Assembly (NCBI GenBank): GCA_020850615.1
Contig: JADZEI010000028.1
Coordinates: 1 to 64,000, forward strand
Source of the DNA: Dehalococcoidia bacterium
GTDB lineage: Bacteria; Chloroflexota; Dehalococcoidia; Tepidiformales; Tepidiformaceae
Direction: 5' to 3'
Length of the DNA: 64,000 nt
Positions 54,442 to 64,000 of the stretch are shown here, one piece after another. How positions within the stretch are numbered: the stretch's first letter is position 1; each line of letters opens with the position of its first letter. Made by a program: the position numbers and the translations under genes. Below the pieces are notes generated by a model. That model worked only from the letters and a program-made list of their open reading frames with translations, made no database searches and was not told where the DNA came from.

Positions 54442-54693
54442 CTATTCGAGACCCTGCGCTTTGAGGAAGTCCAGGATGTCCTGCACCGTGCGGATGTTCT
54501 CCGCATCCTCGTCCCGGATCTCGAACTCCGCCTCGTCCGCGAACGACTCCTCGATCGCGATCGTCAGGTCCACGATGTCGAGTGAGTCCGCGCGCAGGTC
54601 GTCGATCAGGTTCGCCGTCGGCGTCACTTCGTCGGGGCTCACCTTGAGCTGCTTCACCACGACATCGCGCACGCGTTCGAAGAGGTCGGCCAT
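54442..54693 (-). CDS. acpP: Acyl carrier protein
   Basis: This 83-residue ACP has the phosphopantetheine site Ser37 in RADSLDIVDL, with the usual acidic helix (IEESFADEAEFEI). It carries growing acyl chains for the adjacent synthases. It is the last gene of the fabD-KAS-KAS-acpP block, 85 nt downstream of the second KAS, with a ribosome-binding site (GGAG) upstream. Confidence 0.95.
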   Translation of the reverse strand: MADLFERVRDVVVKQLKVSPDEVTPTANLIDDLRADSLDIVDLTIAIEESFADEAEFEIRDEDAENIRTVQDILDFLKAQGLE

Positions 54694-54778
54694 TCGGGTT
54701 TTCTCCAGGCGGGCGCGACAGGCGCCGGCTACGTCATCCAGCGTGGCGAATCCGCCACGGGGCTTCGGCGATGCTACG

Positions 54779-56017
54779 TCAGGGCTGGTATTTGCGGAAG
54801 ATCACGCACCCGTTCTGCCCGCCGAACCCGAACCCGTTCGCCGTCGCCGCCCGCACCGTCATCTTCCGCGCCTTCAGCGGCGTGTAGTCCAGGTCGCACT
54901 GCGGGTCCGGCGTCTCCAGGTTGATCGTTGGCGGCACCACACCGTCGTGGATCGCCATCACCGCTGCCAGCGCGCCCACAGCTCCCGCCGCGCCCAGCAG
55001 GTGGCCCACCATCGACTTCGGCGAGCTGATCGCCAGCCGCCCCGCCGCCTCGCCGAACGCCCGCTTGATCGCGACCGTCTCGCCCACGTCGTTCAGCGGG
55101 GTGCCCGTCCCGTGCGCCGCGATGTAGTCGATGTCCTCCGGTTTCATCCCGGTGAGCCGCAGCGCCTCGCTCATCGCCTGTGCCGCCCCGCTGCCGTCTT
55201 CCCGCGGCGCCGTGATGTGGTACGCGTCCGCGCTCAGCGCCCCGCCCGCGAGCTCCGCGTACACCCGCGCGCCGCGTGCCTTCGCCCGCTCCTCGGATTC
55301 GATGACCATGACGCCCGCGCCCTCGCCGAACACGAACCCGTCCCGGTCGAGGTCGAACGGCCGGCTCGCGCGCTCCGGCTCGTCGTTGCGCCGGCTGAGC
55401 GCCCTCATGTTCGCCAGCGCGGCGATCGGCAGCGGGTGCAGCGCCGCCTCCGTGCCGCCCGCCAGCACAACGTCCGCAAGGCCCGTCTCGATGAGCATCT
55501 TCGCTTCGATGTACGAATACAGCCCGCTCGCGCAGGCGGCCACGCTCGCCAGCGCCGGCCCCCGCAGCCCCAGGTGCATCGAAACCTGGCACGCGCCCAT
55601 GTTCGGCGCCATCGTCGGCACGTAGAACGGGCTCACCCGGCTCGGGCCCCGCTCCTTGAGCACCTGCATCTCTTCCATCGTGTCGATCGCGCCGCCCGCG
55701 CCCGTCGCGATCGCCGTCGCCGCCCGCGGCCGCTCCTCGTCGTTGAGCACCAGTCCCGCGTCGTCGGCGGCCATTTGCGCCGCCGCCACCGCGAACTGCG
55801 CGAACCGCGACATCCGCCGCGCGCCCTTCGCGTCCATGTAGTCCCCGGGCTCGAAGTCCTTCACCTCGGCCGCTATCTTCACGGGCATGTCGCTCGTGTC
55901 GAACCGCGTGATCCGGCTCACGCCCGAAACGCCGGCGACGAGGTTCGTCCAGAACTCGCCCGCAGTAAGCCCGATGGGCGTGATCGCCCCCAGGCCGGTC
56001 ACCAATGCACGCGTCAC
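54779..56017 (-). CDS. fabF: Beta-ketoacyl-ACP synthase (FabF-like), second copy
   Basis: This 412-residue condensing enzyme has Cys162 (VAACASGLYS), His in AHGTGTPLN and His in VGHLLG, the FabF Cys-His-His triad, and GFGFGGQNG near the C-terminus. It elongates malonyl-ACP-derived chains. It is the second of two consecutive KAS genes, beginning 17 nt after the first. The pair resembles kasA/kasB or a KS-alpha/beta arrangement, but both copies keep the triad. Confidence 0.94.
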   Translation of the reverse strand: MTRALVTGLGAITPIGLTAGEFWTNLVAGVSGVSRITRFDTSDMPVKIAAEVKDFEPGDYMDAKGARRMSRFAQFAVAAAQMAADDAGLVLNDEERPRAATAIATGAGGAIDTMEEMQVLKERGPSRVSPFYVPTMAPNMGACQVSMHLGLRGPALASVAACASGLYSYIEAKMLIETGLADVVLAGGTEAALHPLPIAALANMRALSRRNDEPERASRPFDLDRDGFVFGEGAGVMVIESEERAKARGARVYAELAGGALSADAYHITAPREDGSGAAQAMSEALRLTGMKPEDIDYIAAHGTGTPLNDVGETVAIKRAFGEAAGRLAISSPKSMVGHLLGAAGAVGALAAVMAIHDGVVPPTINLETPDPQCDLDYTPLKARKMTVRAATANGFGFGGQNGCVIFRKYQP

Positions 56018-56033
56018 TTGTTGCTCCCTGGCG

Positions 56034-57272
56034 TCAGTTCACTTCCCGGAAGATCACGCACGAGTTGTGACCCCCCAGCCCGACCGACGTCGTCATCGCC
56101 GTCTCCACCCGCATCGCCCGGGCCACGTTCGGGACGTAGTCCAGGTCGCACTCGGGGTCCGGCGTGGTGTAGTTGATGGTCGGCGGCACCTTCTGGTCGC
56201 GGATCGCGAGGATGCAGGCGAGCGCTTCCACGCTCCCCGACGCCCCCATGCAGTGCCCCGTAATCGGCTTCACCGAGCTGATCGCGGCCCGATATGCCGC
56301 GTCGCCCATCACTTCCTTGAAGACCATCGTCTCCACGCGGTCGTTCAGCGGCGTCCCGCTGCCGTGCGGGTTGATGTAGTTGATGGTCGCCGGGTCGATC
56401 GCCGCCTTCCGCACGGCCGCGTTCACCGCGCGCTTCAGCCCGCGGCCCGTCTCGTGCAGCGCGATCATGTCGTACGCATCGTTCGAGCTCCCGTAGCCGG
56501 TGACCTCGCAGTAGATCCGCGCCCCGCGCGCCTTCGCGTGCTCGTACTCCTCGAGGATCACCGCGCCCGCGCCTTCGCCGCTGATGAACCCGTCGCGGTT
56601 CAGGTCGAACGGCTTGAGCGCCTTTGTCGGGTTCTCGTTGTCTCCCGCCAGCGCCCGCATCGAGCACCACGTCGCGTGGTAGATCGGCAGCAGCACCGCC
56701 TCCGAGCTCCCCGCGATGATCGCGGTTGCGTCGCCCCGCCGGATCGTCTCGAAGGCCTCGCCGATCGTCCCGCCGCCCGTCGCGCAGGCGCTCACGACCG
56801 CCATGTTCGGCCCGCGCGCCCCCGTCGCGATCGCGATGTGCCCGCTCGCTGCGTCGGGGATGAAGTTCGCGACCAGGAACGGCGTCACCCGCCGCGGCCC
56901 CTTCGTTTCGAGGATGCGCTGGTGCTCGATGACCATCTCGGTGCCGCCGCCGCCCGCGCTGAAGATGACGCCGATGTTCTCCGCGTTCTCGTCGGTGATC
57001 GCGAGCTGGCTGTCCGCCAGCGCCTCCAGCGCCGCTGAAACCCCGAACGTCACGCCGCGGTTCATGTACCGCTGCTGCTTCGCGTCGACGCGGTCGCCCA
57101 GCGAGAAGTCCTTGACCTCGGCCTGGATCCGGATCGGGAACGGCTCCGGGTCGAACAGCGTGATCGGCCCGATCCCGCTGCGCCCCGCGAGCATCGCCTG
57201 CCACGTCTCTTCCGCGGTGTGCCCCACCGCCGTGACCGCCCCGACCCCCGTGACGACGACCCGGCCTGTCAC
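56034..57272 (-). CDS. Beta-ketoacyl-ACP synthase (FabF-like), first copy
   Basis: This 412-residue FabF-like enzyme has Cys163 (VSACATGGGT), His in INPHGSGTPLND and His in TGHCMG. The HGSGT and TGHCMG variations and the ACATGGG loop set it apart from the downstream paralogue. The GTG start at 57272 overlaps the fabD stop (GTGA). Two FabF-like paralogues in one operon suggest specialisation, perhaps different chain lengths or a branched/hydroxylated lipid. Confidence 0.93.
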   Translation of the reverse strand: MTGRVVVTGVGAVTAVGHTAEETWQAMLAGRSGIGPITLFDPEPFPIRIQAEVKDFSLGDRVDAKQQRYMNRGVTFGVSAALEALADSQLAITDENAENIGVIFSAGGGGTEMVIEHQRILETKGPRRVTPFLVANFIPDAASGHIAIATGARGPNMAVVSACATGGGTIGEAFETIRRGDATAIIAGSSEAVLLPIYHATWCSMRALAGDNENPTKALKPFDLNRDGFISGEGAGAVILEEYEHAKARGARIYCEVTGYGSSNDAYDMIALHETGRGLKRAVNAAVRKAAIDPATINYINPHGSGTPLNDRVETMVFKEVMGDAAYRAAISSVKPITGHCMGASGSVEALACILAIRDQKVPPTINYTTPDPECDLDYVPNVARAMRVETAMTTSVGLGGHNSCVIFREVN

Positions 57273-58258
57273 AGTGCCGCCGCTTCGACGAGCTTGAAGT
57301 TCTCCCCCAGGAGACCCTCATGGTCGTCGCTCAGGCTCAGGCTGTTCACGTCATAATCGATGCGCCGCACCAGCCGCGTGAGCACGTTCCCGGGCCCCGC
57401 CTCGATGAACAGGTCCACGCCCTGCGCGCGCATCTCCTCCACCGACTTCTGCCAGCGCACGCCCGCCATCAGCTGGTCGCGCAGCTCCACGTACACCTCG
57501 GGCTGCGTCTCCAGCAGGTCCGCGTTCACGTTGCCCACGAGCGGCGCCGCGGGGTCCCGCATCGGCAGCCGCTGGAGCAGCCGGTTCATGCCCTCGCTCG
57601 CGCGCGTCATCAGCGGCGAATGCGATGCGATCGTGATCGGCAGGCGCACCACCCGCCGGGCGCGCGCCTTCTCGGCCAGCTCCATCGCCGCGCGCAGCGG
57701 CTTCATCGCCCCCGAAATGACGTTCTGCCCCTCGCAGTTCGAGGTCGCGAGCCCGACGTAGCCGTCCTTCGAAGCCTCCCGGCAGATCTCGATGACCTTC
57801 TCTTCCGAGAGCCCGAGGATCGAGGCCATGCCCCCGGGGAACTCCCGGCCCGCCTCGTCCATCAGGATGCCGCGCTCCTTCACGAGCAGCGCACCCTCCT
57901 CGAACGTGAGCGAACCCGCGGCCACCGCGGCGGTGAATTCGCCCAGCGAATGACCCGCGAACACGTACGGTTCGAGCCGGTGGTCCAGCGCGGCCCACCG
58001 CTCCTGGAGCGCCGCGAACCACGCGATCGACGTCACGAACGTCGCCGGCTGCTGGTTGATCGTGCTTTCGAGCTCGTCCTCGGGCCCTTCGAAGCACAGC
58101 TTCGAAATCTTCATGTCGAGCACTTCGTCCGCACGGCGGAAGACGTCCCGGGCGGCCTTCGATACCTTCGCGAGGCGTTCGCCCATGCCCACGTGCTGGG
58201 AACCTTGCCCGGGGAAGATGACGGCGAGCCGGCGCCATGACTTCACGGCCTGGTCCAT
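57269..58258 (-). CDS. fabD: Malonyl-CoA:ACP transacylase (FabD)
   Basis: This 329-residue transacylase loads malonate onto ACP. GQGSQ is at 17-21 and the nucleophile Ser104 is in AGHSLGE, with the partner His in ASHSPLM. I use the ATG at 58258 with GGGAGGGAG upstream; the frame reaches 58315 without a better start. It is the first gene of the fatty-acid synthesis block and overlaps the next gene by 4 nt. Confidence 0.95.
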   Translation of the reverse strand: MDQAVKSWRRLAVIFPGQGSQHVGMGERLAKVSKAARDVFRRADEVLDMKISKLCFEGPEDELESTINQQPATFVTSIAWFAALQERWAALDHRLEPYVFAGHSLGEFTAAVAAGSLTFEEGALLVKERGILMDEAGREFPGGMASILGLSEEKVIEICREASKDGYVGLATSNCEGQNVISGAMKPLRAAMELAEKARARRVVRLPITIASHSPLMTRASEGMNRLLQRLPMRDPAAPLVGNVNADLLETQPEVYVELRDQLMAGVRWQKSVEEMRAQGVDLFIEAGPGNVLTRLVRRIDYDVNSLSLSDDHEGLLGENFKLVEAAAL

Positions 58259-58469
58259 CGCGGTGTGACTCCCTCCCTGCCTGCCGCGCGCAATCAGCGC
58301 ACTCGGCTTCACCAAAGCGTATCAGAGCCGCCCGTCAAGGGAAGAGCGGCGAAACTGCAACCCTTTCGCACAATGCAAACCATCGCATCGCAAACGATTC
58401 ACCCGACCGCAATCGCCGCACCAGCAGCCGAGAGCCAATAGCCAGCAGTCAGCTGCTACGATCACCCCC

Positions 58470-58691
58470 ATGGACGAACGTTCCACCGGCTTCCTGATCG
58501 CCGCACTCGGCGCGGCCGCGGTGGTCATCGGGCTGCTCGTCGCGGCCGGCGCCCTCTCCTGGTTCGGCCGCCTCCCCGGCGACATCCGCTATGACGGCGG
58601 CAACGTCCGCGTCTTCGCGCCGATCACGACGATGATCATCGTCTCGGTCGTCCTCAGCATCGCCCTCTACATCGCCCGCCGCCTATTCTGA
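58470..58691 (+). CDS. DUF2905 small membrane protein
   Basis: This 73-residue protein has two transmembrane helices (FLIAALGAAAVVIGLLVAAGALSWF and APITTMIIVSVVLSIALYIARRLF) around the DUF2905 hallmark GRLPGDIRYDGGNVRVFAPIT. The family has no assigned function. It is divergent from fabD, and 26 nt upstream of the reductase gene at 58718, possibly in one transcript. Confidence 0.9.
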   Translation: MDERSTGFLIAALGAAAVVIGLLVAAGALSWFGRLPGDIRYDGGNVRVFAPITTMIIVSVVLSIALYIARRLF

Positions 58692-58717
58692 GCCCACCGC
58701 TCGAGGTACCTCCGCCC

Positions 58718-59452
58718 GTGCCGAAGCCTGACTACACGTCGCTCGAACTGCCCCCGCCGCCGCCCGGCCGCCCCTACGTCATCCTCAACATGGTCATGTC
58801 CGCCGATGGCAAGGTCGTCGTCGAAGGCACCGAGCAGGGCATCGGCTCGAAGGTGGACCAGCGCCTCATGCGCGAGCTCCGCGTCAACGCCGACGTCGTC
58901 CTGAACGGCGCCTCCACCCTCCGCGCCAGCGGCACCTCCTCCCGCCTCGGCGATGAGCAGCTCGAAGCCCTCCGCGTCGAACGCGGCAAGCCCCGCTTCC
59001 CCGTTGCTGCGGTGCTCTCCCGCTCCGGCGACCTCCCGCTCGACCGCATCTTCTTCACCGCGCGCGACTTCCCCGCCGTCGTCTACCTCTCCGATCTCGC
59101 CCCCGCAGCCCGCCGCGAGGCGCTTGTCGCAACCGGCCGCGACATCCACATCGTCCCCGGCGGCCGCGAAGTTGCCGCGATGCTCCGCCACATGCGCGAA
59201 GAGCTCGGCGCCGCCGTGCTGCTCTGCGAAGGCGGCCCCGACGTCAACGCCCAGATGTGGGCCCACGGCTTCGTCGACGAGTACTTCGTCACGCTCGGCC
59301 CGGTCATCGTCGCCGGCCGCGACACCCTCACCGCCGCCGAGGGCCCGCGCGCCTTCGCCCGCGACCAGCTCCCCCACCTCGACCTCGTCTCCGCCATCCC
59401 CAACGAAGAGACGAACGAGGTCTACCTCCGCTACCGCACCCGCCGCACCTGA
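58718..59452 (+). CDS. RibD C-terminal/dihydrofolate-reductase-like reductase
   Basis: This 244-residue protein has the RibD-C reductase fold: YVILNMVMSADGKVVVEGTEQGIGSKVDQRLMRELR, DVVLNGASTLRASG, then LLCEGGPDVNAQMWAHGFVDEYFVTLGPVIVAG. Relatives reduce the ribosylamino side chain in riboflavin synthesis or act as stand-alone NADPH reductases. Without a RibD deaminase domain, riboflavin synthesis is a guess. The GTG at 58718 is the start. It precedes the uvrA promoter region by about 14 nt. Confidence 0.85.
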   Translation: MPKPDYTSLELPPPPPGRPYVILNMVMSADGKVVVEGTEQGIGSKVDQRLMRELRVNADVVLNGASTLRASGTSSRLGDEQLEALRVERGKPRFPVAAVLSRSGDLPLDRIFFTARDFPAVVYLSDLAPAARREALVATGRDIHIVPGGREVAAMLRHMREELGAAVLLCEGGPDVNAQMWAHGFVDEYFVTLGPVIVAGRDTLTAAEGPRAFARDQLPHLDLVSAIPNEETNEVYLRYRTRRT

Positions 59453-59465
59453 CAGCACGCTGACA

Positions 59466-59479
59466 AGAACACCCGTTCT
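59466..59479. promoter_or_regulatory. LexA-type SOS box before uvrA
   Basis: AGAAC-ACCC-GTTCT contains GAAC-N4-GTTC, the Gram-positive LexA core. It lies about 95-108 bp upstream of the uvrA GTG. TGC-TACACT (TG-x extended -10, TACACT at 59488-59493) follows directly, so LexA bound here would block the promoter. This makes uvrA a likely SOS gene. Confidence 0.75.
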
Positions 59480-59572
59480 ATTCCTGCTACACTGGCAGAC
59501 GCCCCGGCTGCGCGGATCTACACTCGGATCCCGTCCCTACGCCAACCCGGGATCCCCCTTCGAGAACCGCCC

Positions 59573-62824
<3,252 letters not shown>

Positions 62825-62930
62825 CCCGGCACCTCGCGCCTGCTGACCTCCTGAGCCCGGCCACGCCCCTGTAGCGGCGCGCCGCGCCGGCGTGATGCGG
62901 CTGCAGCCCCCGCCCGCGTACCGTCCGCCT

Positions 62931-63548
62931 ATGACCCGAGCCCGAATCGACGCCCCCGGCCGCCAGGCCCTCGCCCGCCTCGCCGAAGACCTCGACGCCC
63001 TGAACCTCGCCTGGGCGGTCGTTGGCGGCATCGCAGTCCAGGCCCACTGCGGCTCTGGCGCCACCGATGACATCGATGCCGCCGTCGCCGTCGCCGATGA
63101 CGCCACCGCCGAGCTCGTCGTCCGCGCCCTCCAGGACCGCGGCTACGCCCTCGTCACCTCCGTCGAGGACGAGGCTACCGGCCGCCTCGCCTCCGTCCGC
63201 CTCGACGTGAAGGGCGACGAGGACCGCGTCCAGCCGGTTCAACTCCTCTTCGCCTCGTCCGGCATCGAGCCCGAGCTCGCCGCCGCCGCCACCCGCCGCC
63301 CTATCGCTGGCACGGACGTGCCCGTCGCCGCGGCCGGGCATCTGCTCGCGCTCAAGGTCCTCGCCCACGATATCGGCCGCCCCCAGGACGGCGAGGATAT
63401 CGCCGCGCTCCTCCGCTGCGTCGGCGAGGACGCCCTCCAGCAGGCCGAGGATGCCTTCGTCCTCATCACCGACCGCGGCTTCAACCGCGACCGCGACCTC
63501 ATGGCCGATTACGAGCGCTTCCTCGCCCGCGAGCCCGCCACCGGCTGA
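62931..63548 (+). CDS. AbiEii/MenT-like nucleotidyltransferase
   Basis: This 205-residue protein has the DNA polymerase-beta-like nucleotidyltransferase core: LNLAWAVVGGIAVQAHCGSGATDDIDAAVAV (GG then a D-x-D metal pair), followed by VRLDVKG and a Lys/Asp-rich C-terminus (LKVLAHDIGRPQDGEDIAALL). Such proteins act as toxins in AbiE or MenAT systems or as antibiotic nucleotidyltransferases. I find no antitoxin gene beside it. The ATG at 62931 lacks a ribosome-binding site; a GTG 39 nt upstream is an alternative start. Confidence 0.75.
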   Translation: MTRARIDAPGRQALARLAEDLDALNLAWAVVGGIAVQAHCGSGATDDIDAAVAVADDATAELVVRALQDRGYALVTSVEDEATGRLASVRLDVKGDEDRVQPVQLLFASSGIEPELAAAATRRPIAGTDVPVAAAGHLLALKVLAHDIGRPQDGEDIAALLRCVGEDALQQAEDAFVLITDRGFNRDRDLMADYERFLAREPATG

Positions 63549-64000
63549 CTACCGCAGCAGGTCCCGGCAGAACGCCCGGATCGCCCCGTTCAGCAGCTCC
63601 GCCCGCTCCCACTGCATGAAGTGGCCGCAGTCGCGCACCAGGAACGGCCCCACCCGGTCGGGGAACACCACCTCCGCCATTCGGTCGAACTCGGGGTAGA
63701 TCACGTGGTCGCTCGGCCCGAACAGCAGGAGCGTGTGCGTCGGGTTCGGGCCCGCCATCGCCGATGGCTCGCTCCGCGCGGCCGCGCTGAACGAGCTCTC
63801 GTAGCCCCCGAAGCTCGCCCGCAGCTTCGCCCCGTCCGCGAACGGCTCCGTCATGAAGTCCGTCGCGTCGTCGTCGAAGGCGCCCGGGTGCGCCCAGAAC
63901 CGCGAGCCGTAGAACGTCGCGATGTACCGGCGCCGTTTCTCGGGCGTGTCCAGCTCCGCCGCCAGCCCGTCCGGGTCCGTGCCCTGCCGCCGGAAGTAGT
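63549..64000 (-). CDS. Alpha/beta hydrolase, N-terminus cut by window end
   Basis: The frame stays open to the last base, so only the C-terminal 150 residues are visible. It reads into HTLLLFGPSDHVIYPEFDRMAEVVFPDRVGPFLVRDCGHFMQWERAELLNGAI, the Asp and His motifs of the alpha/beta hydrolase fold (acid in GPSDHV, catalytic His in CGHFMQWE). Epoxide hydrolases and haloalkane dehalogenases share this layout. The nucleophile elbow lies outside. It converges with the nucleotidyltransferase gene, their stops being adjacent. Confidence 0.85.
   Translation of the reverse strand, partial: YFRRQGTDPDGLAAELDTPEKRRRYIATFYGSRFWAHPGAFDDDATDFMTEPFADGAKLRASFGGYESSFSAAARSEPSAMAGPNPTHTLLLFGPSDHVIYPEFDRMAEVVFPDRVGPFLVRDCGHFMQWERAELLNGAIRAFCRDLLR

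Overview
The window is about 64 kb of very GC-rich bacterial DNA with strong G/C preference at third codon positions, so most long antisense reading frames are shadows. I count about 62 protein-coding genes. Two run off the window ends and one is interrupted by a frameshift. I see no tRNA, rRNA, CRISPR array, insertion sequence or phage gene. The gene content fits a free-living member of the Chloroflexota, perhaps a Dehalococcoidia/Tepidiforma-like lineage: a SUF system with SufU and SufT, the trehalose synthase TreT, an LLM-type flavin/F420 oxidoreductase, SCP-x-like thiolase/DUF35 pairs, Thr/Asp-rich lipoproteins and a LexA box of the GAAC-N4-GTTC type. An actinobacterium cannot be excluded; the taxonomy is inference.

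Layout. 1-2.2 kb: a truncated repeat-built surface protein (minus strand) preceded by a 22-residue hydrophobic peptide. 2.3-7.2 kb: SDR oxidoreductase, nitronate monooxygenase and an M16 peptidase. 7.4-9.1 kb: a copper-delivery set (His-rich membrane protein, SCO1, PCuAC). 9.2-12 kb: hypoxanthine phosphoribosyltransferase, an LLM oxidoreductase, a nitroreductase and a His-rich secreted protein. 12-17 kb (minus): tandem nitrilase, duplicated Uma2 nucleases, enoyl-CoA hydratase, a pyridoxamine-oxidase-like protein and a phosphotriesterase-like hydrolase. 17-24 kb: a GT-C-like membrane protein, DUF1015, HIT, RNase PH and ComEC, then a RelE/ParE-type toxin-antitoxin pair divergent from comEC. 24.6-28.3 kb: thiolase/DUF35 pair, Uma2/chorismate mutase and a zinc-ribbon protein.

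28.3-34.7 kb (minus): the operon sufR-sufC-sufB-sufD-sufS-sufU-sufT plus a 52-residue membrane protein, with a SufR-type operator upstream. 34.7-39 kb: YihY, TreT, a DUF3524 glycosyltransferase (tRNA-queuosine mannosyltransferase family), a small HAD protein and a PD-(D/E)XK-like protein. 39-48 kb: PEP carboxykinase, a biotin carrier, a pyruvate-carboxyltransferase subunit and (3 kb away) an acyl-CoA carboxyltransferase, interspersed with an HDOD protein, a frameshifted Eis-like acetyltransferase and a sirtuin. 48-53 kb: a YcaQ-like glycosylase, cobalamin adenosyltransferase, MaoC-like and FmdB-like genes and two paralogous lipoproteins with matching leaders. 53-58.3 kb (minus): fabD, two KAS genes, acpP and an acyl-CoA dehydrogenase. 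58.5-64 kb: DUF2905, a RibD-C reductase, uvrA behind a LexA-type box, an AbiEii-like nucleotidyltransferase and the end of an alpha/beta hydrolase.

Functional themes: aerobic copper/haem respiration support, fatty-acid synthesis and acyl-CoA degradation, the pyruvate/oxaloacetate/PEP node (possibly transcarboxylase-like), Fe-S assembly under SufR-type control, and SOS-controlled DNA repair. No large unknown multi-gene system is evident. The most interesting signals are small proteins, catalytic-residue losses, mosaic duplications, shared leaders and the queuosine-glycosyltransferase homologue.
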